The translations under genes were made by a program, and so were the position numbers. A model generated the notes under the pieces. The model worked only from the letters and a program-made list of their open reading frames with translations. It ran no database searches and was not told the origin of the DNA. DNA of 64,000 nt, taken from assembly GCA_030770425.1 (NCBI GenBank), contig JASJFT010000047.1, positions 124,001-188,000 of the forward strand, read 5' to 3'. The DNA is from Darksidea phi. Lineage: Eukaryota; Ascomycota; Dothideomycetes; Pleosporales; Lentitheciaceae. Shown one piece after another: positions 46,227 through 56,767 of this stretch. Position 1 is the stretch's first letter, and each line of letters starts with the position of its first letter.

Positions 46227-48377
46227 ATGGATCCACGAAACCCCAAAAAACAAAACGAACCAGAGGAGCCACGCTACCTCGACTTCCGTCACCTTCCTGA
46301 AGGTACCACGAGAGACGGAAAGCCTGCATTGAATCGGTACTCGTCAACTCTCACGAACAACCATGACTTTCCCGGTGCTCAGGTATAGCCTGCCTCGTTC
46401 AATATCACATGGGCGCATTTCCAGCTTACACAACCGCGTCATTCCCTAGGCCATGCTCTACGCAGCCGGTGTGCCATCCAGAGTAGCAATGAAGACGCAG
46501 CCTCATGTTGGTATTGCGAGCGTCTGGTGGGAGGGCAACCCGTGCAAGTATGCGGGCATCCCACGCTTAACCTCATGTAGATATTAACAGCTATGCAGCA
46601 TGCATTGTAAGTTGCCTAAATCGGCCACGCAGATCGTCCCTTGCTCGCTAATCGAGACGTGCATTTGAGAGCCTCCACGGTAAAGTGGGGTAGCGCTAAC
46701 CTCGTATAGTATTGAACCTAGGAAAGGAGATCAAGGCGAACTGTCAGAAAGATGGAATGTTGGCATGGCAATACAATACAATTGGGGTATCGGATGGGAT
46801 CACTATGGGAGGAGAGGGTAAGTTTGCAAGTGGCACCATCCACGCTGGCTGATTAACCTGTGACAGGAATGCGCTTTTCCCTCCAGACCCGCGAAATCAT
46901 CGCCGACAGCATCGAGACAGTAACATGCGCCCAACACCACGATGCCTGCATTGCTATTCCCGGCTGCGACAAGAACATGCCGGGCGTCATTATGGCATTC
47001 GCACGACATAATCGCCCCTCCATCATGGTGTACGGTGGGTCGATCAAGCCGGGGTATAGCGAGACATTAAAGAAGCAAATCAACATCAGCACCTGCTACG
47101 AGAGTCACGGAGCGTACATATACAAGACGCTGAAAAGCGCGGAAGATGGCAGGTTCAGTGCGGATGAAATTATGGAAGATGTCGAAAGGAATGCATGTCC
47201 TGGAGCCGGAGCATGCGGCGGCATGTACACTGCCAATACGATGAGTACTTCGATAGAAGGTAGGACGACTTTGTTCAAGCAACACTGTCTGTTCCATTGT
47301 ATTTGCTTTGCACTGACTTCCATAGCAATGGGCCTCACTCTCCCCAACTCTTCAACGACACCCGCCGAATCTCCCGCTAAAATGCGCGAGTGCGCCAAAG
47401 CCGCCGCCGCAATCCGCGTTTGCATGGAGGAAAATATCACGCCCCGCAAACTCCTCACAAATGCCAGTTTTGAAAATGCGCTCGTTATGATGATGGCACT
47501 AGGTGGTTCTACAAATGCCGTCTTGCATCTCCTCGCCATGGCAGGCACGGCGGGCGTACCTTTGACGCTATCCGACTTCCAGCGCGTCTCTAATAAGATT
47601 CCATTTCTGGCGGATCTTGCACCGAGTGGGAAGTACTTCGCCGCCGACCTCTTCGACATTGGAGGCATGCCGTCGGTGATGAAACTACTCGTTGCTGCCG
47701 GTCTTCTTAACGGGGACATCCCCACCGTAACAGGAAAAACGCTCCGCGAAAACATTGAGCCCTTCCCCTCCCTCCCCCAAGATCAAGCTATCATCCGTCC
47801 TCTCGCAAACCCCATAAAAGCAACCGGTCATATCGAAATCCTACATGGCAACCTCGCACCTGCCGGAGCAGTCGCCAAAATCACTGGAAAAGAAGGCCTC
47901 GTCTTTAAGGGTAAAGCTATGGTTTTTAACAAAGAAAATGAGCTCGATGCCGCGCTGAACGAAGGCCGTATCCCGCGCGGCGAGAACCTCGTTCTAGTCG
48001 TGCGGTATGAAGGCCCGAAGGGTGGACCGGGTATGCCCGAGCAACTCAAAGCGTCCGCGGCGATCATGGGCGCGAACCTTACGAACATCGCTTTAATCAC
48101 TGACGGAAGGTATAGCGGGGCAAGTCACGGCTTCATCGTAGGCCACCTATGTCCCGAAGCCGCTGTCGGAGGTCCTGTCGCTATTGTCCAAGACGGCGAT
48201 ATCATCACTATCGACGCAGAGAAGAACCGGATCGACATGGATGTGCCGCAGGAGGAGATACAAAGACGTTTGGAGAAGTGGGAGGCGCCGAAGCGGATGG
48301 TTACAAGGGGCGTGTTGGCGAAGTATGCGCGGTTGGTGGGAGATGCAAGTCATGGGGCTATGACGGACCTGTTTTAA
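46227..48377 (+). CDS. ilv3: Dihydroxy-acid dehydratase (Ilv3/IlvD), 604 aa, with an 8-nt microexon
   Basis: join(46227..46382, 46450..46547, 46599..46606, 46710..46817, 46867..47259, 47326..48377); 1815 nt, phases close. An iron-sulfur enzyme converting 2,3-dihydroxyisovalerate and its homologue to the 2-oxo acids of valine and isoleucine synthesis. Cluster and metal ligands are visible: NPC(N)MHL over the microexon, PGCDKNMPGV, and NACPGAGACGGMYTANTM. C-terminal signatures are GPKGGPGMPE and ITDGRYSGASHGF. The microexon CATGCATT supplies NMH plus one base between EGNPC and LLNLGK; without it the frame and the conserved motif both fail. Intron 5 (47260..47325) is a stop-free multiple of three, but it splits conserved TMSTSIE/AMGLTLP, so it is spliced. 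The N-terminus (MDPRNPKKQNEPEEP) does not look mitochondrial, so this could be a cytosolic paralogue or a sugar-acid dehydratase of the same family. Confidence 0.92.
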
Positions 48378-48419
48378 CTTTGGAGTGCGCTAGGGGCATG
48401 GGAGAGGGTGGGATCCTCT

Positions 48420-48567
48420 ATGTATCGAGCTTACTCGTGTAGAGGGGAACACGAACTTGGTTATATGCTGCGGGATATGCTGTAGAGCTACGAAGGCCCC
48501 CGTCTGGCTTGATTATCGTCGATTATCCCAGTTAGACTAGAGCAGCAGTTCCATATCTCGACGTTGC
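48420..48567 (+). repeat. Repeat R3, copy 2
   Basis: Begins 43 bp after the dehydratase stop. Diverged copy of the last exon and 3' flank of the pseudogene at 25942..26744 (see 26652..26795); an in-frame TAG breaks the coding sense. Confidence 0.65.
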
Positions 48568-48638
48568 GACGGCTGTTGCCTCCGAAGCCCAAACTCTCAC
48601 CATCTCCCGCCCAACCCGTTTCCTCTCCAAGCACCAAC

Positions 48639-49058
48639 TTAGACGCCATAATGCTCCCTCGCGCACTTCAGCATCCAGAAGAACTCGGCAATCTCCGTCT
48701 CTCCAAACTTGTGCTCAATCCACGCCTTGACGCCCTCCCACAACCCCTCACCTCCCAAGCCCATCTCGCCCAACCACGTCTGGAAAGCTCCCTCGTCTGG
48801 CTGCTTATTGAGCGGCACCCATTTCTTGGCAGGGTCACTCTCAGGCTGGTAGTGGCACGCGTATGCTTCGAGGTAGTCGAGCATCTCGAAGAAGGCACCG
48901 GCGAGGTGCTGCTGCTGCTGCAGGATGAGCATGAAGCTGGAGAGGATGGCGGCCACCCAATTGCCGACGTCGGGTGTGGGCGTGGTGGGAGTCCAGCCGC
49001 CCTCGGCGTAGGCGGCGAAGAGAATTGCTTTGAGGGGGAGGTCCCTGGGGGCGGACAT
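48639..49058 (-). CDS. Small uncharacterised protein, 139 aa
   Basis: A single frame from ATG at 49058 to the stop at 48639, convergent with the dehydratase gene. The sequence is well-behaved: MSAPRDLPLKAILFAAYAEG, a Gln run inside LILQQQQHLAGAFFEMLDYL, and WLGEMGLGGEGLWEGVKAW, with a short helical C-terminus. No signal peptide or membrane helix. The composition and amphipathic helices look like a real soluble protein, and it has the feel of a conserved fungal protein, but I do not recognise a family and propose no function. Confidence 0.6.
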   Translation of the reverse strand: MSAPRDLPLKAILFAAYAEGGWTPTTPTPDVGNWVAAILSSFMLILQQQQHLAGAFFEMLDYLEAYACHYQPESDPAKKWVPLNKQPDEGAFQTWLGEMGLGGEGLWEGVKAWIEHKFGETEIAEFFWMLKCAREHYGV

Positions 49059-50895
49059 GTTTGGATGGGGCTAGTGCATTGTTAGTTATTAGTTGTTGTT
49101 GCAAAGTAGATATATGATAGCGATGACGTTGAGGGGAGAGTAAATAATAGCTTACTTGAAGAATTGTATTCGAGTCTGTGCAGTGTGCAGTGTGCTTTGT
49201 GGACTTGGTGGTCCGGTCCGGGAAGCGCTTTCGGGTCGGGGAGAAGTTTTGCTATCTGTTCTTTTTGGCTATCTATTCTCCATGTGTGGCTGGAAGCGTG
49301 GCAGAAAGCGTCAGCCGAGACTTTGGCGTTCACTTCTTTTTTTTCCCCCAGGTCGAGTGTGCCGCCTTTGGTATTCATTCTTAATTCCCACCGGGAGATC
49401 GATCCCTTGAGGAGACGACTTTTACCTTAGCATGTGCGATTCGCTGCTCTGAGTTTTGCGCTTGGATATACTTGTCGAAGCCGGCCTCATCTCGTCTTGT
49501 TTTATCATGAATTTACGGATTATCTACGGGCCGCCTTGCTGTAGTTTACTTCTCTGTAGAACTACACTTTGTTCCTAGCGCGCTTGGCGTGTGTAGGAAT
49601 ATGACATCAATACTAGTCATCAGATACGTACAGTGTACAGTTCCGTTATTAGATATCATTACTACAATGACATAGTTGCGCAATGCAGCTTTCTTCCTGG
49701 GAAAAAAAGGAAGAAAAAACGCGATTCGCGACCATGTCTCTTCTTCTAGTTATAGTCATTTAGATAGCCCTTTACAAACTAAGTTTTATTATGTAGTAAG
49801 AACTGAAAATTTGTGACATGGTGCTCCCTATGAGTGTGTCAAAAGTGTATCCGCTAGTATATTGAAAGGACGATGGGTGGGTATGCTATATATTTCATAC
49901 AGGATATCTTTGCTTATCTTATCTAGAACTAATAGTTGGTGGAATTATAGGGTTTGTTCGTGTCTAAAAATTTGGGGATAATCTGAGAATAGTGGGTATA
50001 GGAGGCAGGCAGTTTAAAAACTAGTACAAAATATTCTATATCCGGAGGGTTCTTGGGGGAATGAAATATGTCCCCGAAATAATAGGTAGTAGGCTGAATT
50101 TACAAAACATATATTGGAGATACTTCTATAACAGAGCTTATCGGGTTAGATTTGTATAGTAGGAGTCTCTTTTGTAAGGTCCGCATGAAATACAGTAGGA
50201 GTTTGTGCACAGTAGAGTTGCTATACCCCAACCTTATACACGATAATAGAGCTGTAGAGCTATACGCAGTACTGTCGGTCGTAAGATATGTTCATGACTG
50301 GCGAGGTAAATAATAGAGCTTATTATAACTTTGAAAGGTGGTCATTTAGAGGTTATCCAAGTTTAAGCCCTTTTCTCATTGATATCCCACTTCATATCCA
50401 TCTCTTACACCAAGCAAGCTTCCTTGCTTCTCTTCTTCCTTAACTTACTATCGCACCTACCGCTACCGCTAACCCTGTAATAAGTATGCTCTAATCCAAC
50501 CAGAGCCTAGCCCAGGTATAATTTGAGTTAATTAGTAGCTATAGATAGGTTGGCCTGAAGTAGGAGCCAATATGGGCGCGTACCGCGCGAAGTTCTCAGT
50601 AATTTATCGGTGTATATCGGCTTCACCACGAAGCTCACGTGTAGAGAAGATGCTGGACTACATAATATAATCGAGGCGCGCAATGAAGAGACAAAGTTCA
50701 TTGGTATCGTGCATATCACCACATCCTAAATCGGGTATACACAGGCCAAGCCCATTTTCATTTTTGGTATCTTAGGCCCCATCGCCTTGCGCACTCGTGA
50801 AGAACGCCATAAGCCGTGAACCGTAGATGATCCCACCGCCCGCAGCAAAATGCCAAGCAGCTCAGTTCATTCCCATTCCTCTATGCAGTATCCGT
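49059..50895. other. AT-rich intergenic stretch carrying repeat R1
   Basis: From about 49430 to 50720 the sequence is markedly rich in A and T, with many TA-containing words and no frame over 65 codons. R1 copy 2 is at 50163..50312. It looks like an old transposable-element relic, possibly affected by repeat-induced point mutation. The flanks are GC-balanced gene sequence. Confidence 0.55.
50163..50312. repeat. Dispersed repeat R1, copy 2
   Basis: Diverged copy of 4672..4815; also shares its centre with 39644..39700. Confidence 0.6.
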
Positions 50896-51616
50896 CTACT
50901 CGTCATCCTCATCCTCCTCCTCAGCCTCGAGCGTTGTTTGGGCGATACGGTCCAAATCACGCTGGCCGGCTTGTGTGATGCGGCGGCCACCCTTGTCCTC
51001 GTCCTGCTCGACGACACCGATCTTCTCGAGGGCCTGGAGGACCTTGCGGTCAACGGAACCGGAGGCATCGACGTGGTGGGAGGGGCGCGAGCCGCGGTTC
51101 TTGGTGGAGCTAGAAAAATATCATTAGAATCCAATCTCTTTGCGGCTACGCGTGAGAGCCCGGCGTACCCGTGGACCTTCCTCAGACGGCCAACACCGAC
51201 CGTCTTGCGCATGTAGACATGGCGAGCGACCGAGGCGGCGCGAACGTAGAACCAGTCGATGTCCTGGGGAGGCAGCTCCTTGGAGTCTACGAAACATTAG
51301 ATAGAAGCCCTTCCTGCAGTAAGCATTAGGAATACGTACGCGAGGTTTTGACCGTGTCAACCCATCCTGCCCGTAGGTAATGTGGTTAGCGAAGTCACAA
51401 TAACCCCCCAGTTACGGGATTCAGGCTTTTTTCACCCGATGGGTTGGCACATACCAGGAACTGCGCAATTGTTAGCATGTCTCCTCAAAAGCAGTAAAAA
51501 TCGGAAGTCGAGAGGAGGGGAGGCATACTGGGAAGTTTTCCCTGGCGCTTCAAAAATGCGGCGTAGGCATTGATGAACTTCTGAGCGTCGACGTCCTTGA
51601 CTCCGACACCACCCAT
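50896..51616 (-). CDS. rps19: 40S ribosomal protein S19, with a 6-nt microexon
   Basis: complement(join(50896..51109, 51169..51286, 51339..51365, 51455..51460, 51529..51616)), 150 aa, phases close. A component of the small-subunit head, needed for 18S rRNA maturation. Recognised by [20 protein letters not shown] at the N-terminus, [28 protein letters not shown], and [18 protein letters not shown], with an acidic tail ([10 protein letters not shown]). Exon 2 is only TTCCTG, between a GCGCAG acceptor and a GTATGT donor. It completes KLP-IPG-WVD, the expected sequence; skipping it would shorten the conserved IPG turn by two residues while keeping the frame. Five exons in about 720 bp is typical for a highly expressed fungal ribosomal protein gene. 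Normal length for the family. Confidence 0.95.
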
Positions 51617-52080
51617 GGCTGCGGTATTGTTATGAAATCGGGGTAGAGAGGGTGTGTCGGGAACCGGGTTGGCGATAAATGTCGAGGCGTGAGGGTCGAA
51701 GTGGTGGAGAGCGCAGCTCAAAATCGGTGCGCCTCGCTTATCGGAAGAACTAACGGGCCGATGCACAGACTCTACCAGAACGATTCACTCCGCTCAAACT
51801 TCGAACTCAATGCGCTTCCGATGAAACAATACAATAGAAGCATCGAATCACGCATGATATAGTCTTCATTAGACTTCCTCTCACTGCGAAATCCGTTTCT
51901 TTTCGGTCTTCGCACTGCAGCGCGGGCTTTCTCATCCTTCACATACCCCTGGTACTCCACCCTGATTAACTTATGGGCTCAAGTGCTGCCAGCAACCATC
52001 ATGCGATGATGTTGGAGGCATGTATTGCATGGTTCCAAAGACGGCTTTGCTACCACTTACTATGTAAATGTGATACAGCA

Positions 52081-52544
52081 ATGGATCTAACGAAGGACTT
52101 CGAGCTCATCGAAAGTGTCACCCAAGAGGACATACCCGCCATGTGCGACATGACCCTTGACGGCTTCAATGACGGTCCTGTTTGGTCCAAGATAATGCGT
52201 AATGTCGCGCGTGAGAAAACTTACAGGCTTCTTCATAGCATTCATTCAGGTTACTCCGAAAGCCTTACACTCAATACTTCAAGACCCAAGAAAATGAGAT
52301 AGGGCGATCGTCAAAACTTACTACCGCTTATCTCTACAGATACTTACTATCAAGTAAGCTTCTGGTCGCTTGGACTGCCCTTTTTTATCCCCAACCAGAA
52401 GATCTAGCGACTCAAACCCTCAAGCAGACTGAAAACATGCGTAACCCTGATATAGCGGGTATGGAGCAACATCTCGCGAGCATATTTTTCCAGTCCGGGT
52501 ATACGACCCGGTATGGATATGGTCCGGCGAAGCACTTTCATTAG
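52081..52544 (+). pseudogene. Probable GNAT-type acetyltransferase relic, frameshifted
   Basis: 52081 starts MDLTKDFELIESVTQEDIPA, then MTLDGFNDGPVWSKIMRNV, a layout seen at the start of fungal GNAT acetyltransferases. That frame stops at 52302. A second frame, opening by about 52270, continues with YFKTQENEIG, LLVAWTALFYPQPEDL and GMEQHLASIF to a stop at 52544, so one frameshift separates two plausible halves. The conserved acetyl-CoA-binding loop (Q/RxxGxG/A) is not visible, so the gene is probably dead or truncated. The frame is open 36 codons upstream of 52081, from 51973. Family assignment is tentative. Confidence 0.4.
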
Positions 52545-53558
52545 TTACCACATAGCTTGTCCAACTCGCCACTATCTTCGAAGACCGGAAACCACATTCG
52601 TGCACCCTCTGTCGCCTAATTTCTCAAGGCACGCTGTGGTCTTCCTCTCCGGCCTACAGAGCTTAATCACTTGCACCGGACACCACTGTCTCCCGCAACA
52701 AGTCATAGATGGAAATACGTTGTACCCGCCAAAGGGACGTCATCGTTTCGACGCCTCAAATAGTACGGACACTAATACGGTCATTCTCGATACCGCAATT
52801 CAGAGTCAAGAGGTTCGCGAGAAGAACCTCGAGTATGTGCTCCGGATCGGATGGCAAGGTGGCGGGCCGAATGGAACGAAATGCTACTGAGAAGGAAAGT
52901 GTCTTTATTAAGGGCGGTTGAACGCGAATCGGATTCTTGGGTTAGAACGCTTGATGGGGAGAAAATATTGTATGTGGCTAGGGGTACGGGCATTTAGGAC
53001 GAAAAAGTTACAGCAAATCAATCATACATGTAGAATGTCGCACTTTGAATATTATCAGGATATGTGATCCAACAAATGGCACGGGGTGGCCGAGGCTATC
53101 TCTGTTATTGGCTAGCAAAGTCGAGAATACTCGAACAGCACCGGGATCCTGTCGTGCTGTTGCAGCTGCGAACTGATGCATAAGAGGAGAAGTGACAATC
53201 TTAGGCGAGATCCGGTACGGACGAGAAGGGTCTAACGATGAAAGAGTTGGAGTGGGTCCTCTATGAGTGTTCAAGAGAGTAAATGGGAAGAGTAGGTGGG
53301 AGGTGATGAACAGACTGGGAGTCAATAAATAGGATAGGACGTAAATGTACAAAATAAGAATTGGATAGGGATGAAAGGGGTCGGAAACAGTTCTGGTTGG
53401 CGATTGGTAAATGTCGGATAGGAAGGAGCGCGCACAGAGGGGTTCTAGATAGGAGCTGAAATATATGGAGCGAGCACGAGACCTCTAATTTTACGATCCT
53501 ACAGAATATTCCATGGAATGCTGGACAATTCCTCTCCTTCCACCTCTATCATACATAT
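52545..53558. other. Intergenic, 3' side of GH93 gene
   Basis: An open plus frame at 52513-52890 may be further relic sequence. Nothing else supported. Confidence 0.45.
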
Positions 53559-54677
53559 CTAAACTTTAATATCCATAACAGAAACTTGCACCTTATTCGT
53601 CGTACTCGGCGGCAACTGCCCACCTCCCATAATTAGCAACTTCGTCGTATCCTTCAACACCCTCAAGTGCCTCGTATAATGCGTTGTCTCGGGCGTAGCC
53701 ACCCTCTTCCACGCGCCCTCTCCAAGTTTCGTATTAATGAACACATCTGAGTGCGAATGCGCCGATACGATGATTGTTCCATTTGCACCACCTACGGGGC
53801 TCCACACCACATACGGAGACCCGCTGGGGATGGTGCCGTCGGTTGCTTTGATAACATAACCAGTTGCTGGCCCAAATTTCTCCGGATCCGTTACGGTTTT
53901 GAAGTATACGGGAAACTGATATCCTGATAGCGCCGGCCCACCACCATACTCATAAGTCATGAGAAACTTGCCGTTGGGGAGTTGGATGACAGTCGGCATG
54001 CCTGGGCGGTCGGTGTACTTGGAGTACGCAACGTCGTCGATGACCCTACCCCAAGTCTTCAAATCCGTGGTAGTCTGGTGTACCATCTTTTGGCCGTTGG
54101 TAGCATTGGCGCGTTGATCGGAGTAGTAACAAATCAGTGTGTTTTTATACTTCATGAGGAATGGCTCCCAGACAGGGGTGAGACCGTTGGTCGGTTTAGC
54201 GACACCGCCGGCTGCGATATGCGAGACAAATTTCCACGTCACGCCCTTATCCGTGGATGCGTATAAATCGATCTGCGTCTTACTTAGATCCGTCGGAATG
54301 CTACTTCCAGCCAACAACACGGTCCCTGCAGCATAACCAGCCAAGTCCTCCGGCAGCACATAAAGGAATGGTTGATACCGCAGACCCCAGCCATAGCCTT
54401 GGTCTTGCACGCGGGAAATCTCTTTCCAGGTATAGCCGTTGTCAGCGGATCGATAGATGGGGAAGTAGACTGGGGGTGGTTCTGGAGAATAGTTTTCCCA
54501 GGTCGCGAGGAGGTCGCCGTCGGGGAGTTGGGCGGTGCGGGCGTAGAGGACGCGGGGATCTGTGTAGTTTGAGGGAGGTGTGTAGACTACGCGTCTAGAG
54601 AAGGTTGAAGGGGCGACTTGTGAGGAAACCAAAGGCGCAATGAAGGGAAGAGCGGAAAGGAAGGTTGTAAGCTTCAT
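53559..54677 (-). CDS. Secreted GH93 exo-arabinanase-like glycoside hydrolase, 372 aa
   Basis: Single exon with a clear signal peptide (MKLTTFLSALPFIAPLVSS). The mature part is a six-bladed sialidase-like beta-propeller: two Asp-box words are visible, RSADNGYTW (about residue 80) and ASTDKGVTW (about residue 155). GH93-type context includes WGLRYQPFLYVLPEDL, TPVWEPFLMKYKNTLICYYSDQR, and GRPGMP-like DRPGMPTVIQLPNGKFLMTYEY. GH93 enzymes release arabinobiose from the end of alpha-1,5-arabinan in pectin side chains. Length is normal for the family. It is extracellular, presumably induced on plant biomass. A general sialidase/BNR-repeat protein is the alternative, but the blade sequences favour GH93. 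Confidence 0.88.
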   Translation of the reverse strand: MKLTTFLSALPFIAPLVSSQVAPSTFSRRVVYTPPSNYTDPRVLYARTAQLPDGDLLATWENYSPEPPPVYFPIYRSADNGYTWKEISRVQDQGYGWGLRYQPFLYVLPEDLAGYAAGTVLLAGSSIPTDLSKTQIDLYASTDKGVTWKFVSHIAAGGVAKPTNGLTPVWEPFLMKYKNTLICYYSDQRANATNGQKMVHQTTTDLKTWGRVIDDVAYSKYTDRPGMPTVIQLPNGKFLMTYEYGGGPALSGYQFPVYFKTVTDPEKFGPATGYVIKATDGTIPSGSPYVVWSPVGGANGTIIVSAHSHSDVFINTKLGEGAWKRVATPETTHYTRHLRVLKDTTKLLIMGGGQLPPSTTNKVQVSVMDIKV

Positions 54678-56767
54678 GATGGCGATAGGGTACAGGAATT
54701 GTGGCGTAGTACTGGAAGAACGGAGGGCAGAGGCTGTCCTTTAAAGACGCCCTTACTTTCATATCAAGGTATTGGGTCTCTTCCGTTCCCGGTTTGCACA
54801 CATCTTTCTGGATCCACCCCGGATTCTCCGCGCGACTTGTACATGGATGTGGGGCAACGTAGCGTCGGAGGAATTGTGATTTACTGGTACTGCGGGGATT
54901 GGACGACGACATTACACCGAAAGAGGTGCTAAAGTAGCCCTAAATGACATTTGCCGGCTGGGATGACCGGTCTATTGCCGAGCCGAGGTTAGCGATAGGT
55001 GGAAACTGAGCAGTCAACGGAGCAGAGGATAATCGAGAGGTAGCATGACATGAAGGCAGAGGTCTAGAGAGGAAGGTGCGGAATGTATATCAGAATGGGG
55101 CTCGGTTGAGGTCTGGTGCGGCGGATGTTGTGAGCACGTGCAAGTGGGGGAAAGAGCCATGGACACATCGCACCTGCCGGGTTAACAACCCCGGAACTCT
55201 ATTCCAACCCCATCTCCAGTCCGGCACGCATTTGATAACTCGCGCTCATGTGCGACTCTAAACCCTGTGCAACGACCGTTGGGGCTCAAGCGATGGCGAC
55301 CTGGACACTTCTGTTCGCGGTCCGTCTGAGCTAACCCTTTAGTCTGCGAAGAACACCATACCGTTCCATATGGGTTGCTATCGAAGGGTGCGTTTCGGGT
55401 CGAAGTTGCTAGGGTTTTCTAAACTGCAGTTTTCCGCTACAAGGCTACCGCCCTATAGACGCGCGCTCACGTGGATAGTCTACATGCCTTTCATGATTCA
55501 GAGCGATGACTACATACATGGTGCTAGAATATTACGGATGGAGAGGTCACTCGACGCATGCACCGTCTTTTTGCTAATGTAGTAATTCCACTACTTTTAG
55601 CCAACATCAACACTCCACGATTCCCAGAGACTGACCATACGTCGCTCGAATTGACCTGAGAGGATGCGCCGGCGTATTCCAATATCTATTGCGATTTGGA
55701 AGAGCGTGAATCCGCAGCTTCTTGGGAGTAGAATTGAATGCCATGACGACATTCGGAAAAGTCCTACAACTTCAATCCTTTAACTTGGCCATGGTATTCT
55801 AGACCACTCCGTTGACCTTGGAATGCATGAGTGAGCCTCAAACTCGCCGTCCTCATATTCTCTGCAGCGGTTGTACTGACTGCTTCTGTGCTACTAGTTC
55901 GAATTCTCTACCATTCCGCCCCTATTGCACGCTCTTTTGGGGCTCATTCCCAAAAGAGGATCCTCGAGGTGGTGCGACAGATAACCCCATCTCAATATAT
56001 CTGATCAATTCGCCAGCTGTGACAAGACTGATAGAAAGGATGGCCGGCTCGTGCAAAGGGAGGCCAGTTGAAAAGTTGAGTGAAGTGTGGTGCATCGAGA
56101 ACGGGTATGTCGCGAAATAGTGAGCAGCCAAGTCTAGTCGCTTTTGGGTGCGACCTAGATATCCCTTCTTGGACGAGGTTCAGGCCAGGCGATGGTTCGT
56201 CAGACGCTTCTGAAACCTTGGGCGGACACCGCACGATCCAGGTGCTGCCGTGCTTGTCTCCTCCTACCGTGGTCTCGTAGTCTAATGTCTCAGTACATAT
56301 TGTGTGTCGGGCAACTAAATCATCCGCAAAGGGAATGAGCCGGTTCGGAATTTAGACTTGGTCTTTGTACAAGGTGGGAACTAGTCCTAAATGATGGCGT
56401 CTGGGTAGGAATTCGCGCAATATTCGTTGCGGCGACCAACCAATCACTAGTCAGACTAAAACCGTAGCCGCCGCCACTTATGCCCCGCTCCGCAGGATTC
56501 TTGTGGCAGTGCATGAGAACGCCTGCACATCACTCCTTGCAGCTGACTGCAGCCTGGCTATAAGCAGGATGGCCGCCCTCAACTCGCTCGAAGCTGCACG
56601 GCTCAGGCACCTTTGCGTCTATCAATGCGCACGTCGACAAGATGGTGGGTTGCCCGTCCACCCCCAGCAGCCTTTAGCCGAGCCGCCTTTGTGCATCCGC
56701 AAGGCTGTAGGCTGGTAGACCTAACTTTGCTGATAGTCGCTTGTAGGCATCGACCATAGCTTCGCCA
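54678..56767. other. Intergenic region of 2.1 kb
   Basis: Promoter of the GH93 gene at the left end. Frames such as 55812-56120 are open but have no recognisable features. No repeat that I could match elsewhere. Confidence 0.45.

Noticed and set aside
47260..47325. Stop-free 66 bp read as coding within the dehydratase
   Set aside because: It would insert 22 residues into the conserved TMSTSIE/AMGLTLP junction, and it has good intron borders, so it is treated as an intron.
47105..47755. 216-codon minus-strand frame
   Set aside because: Antisense of the dehydratase gene; codon-structure shadow.
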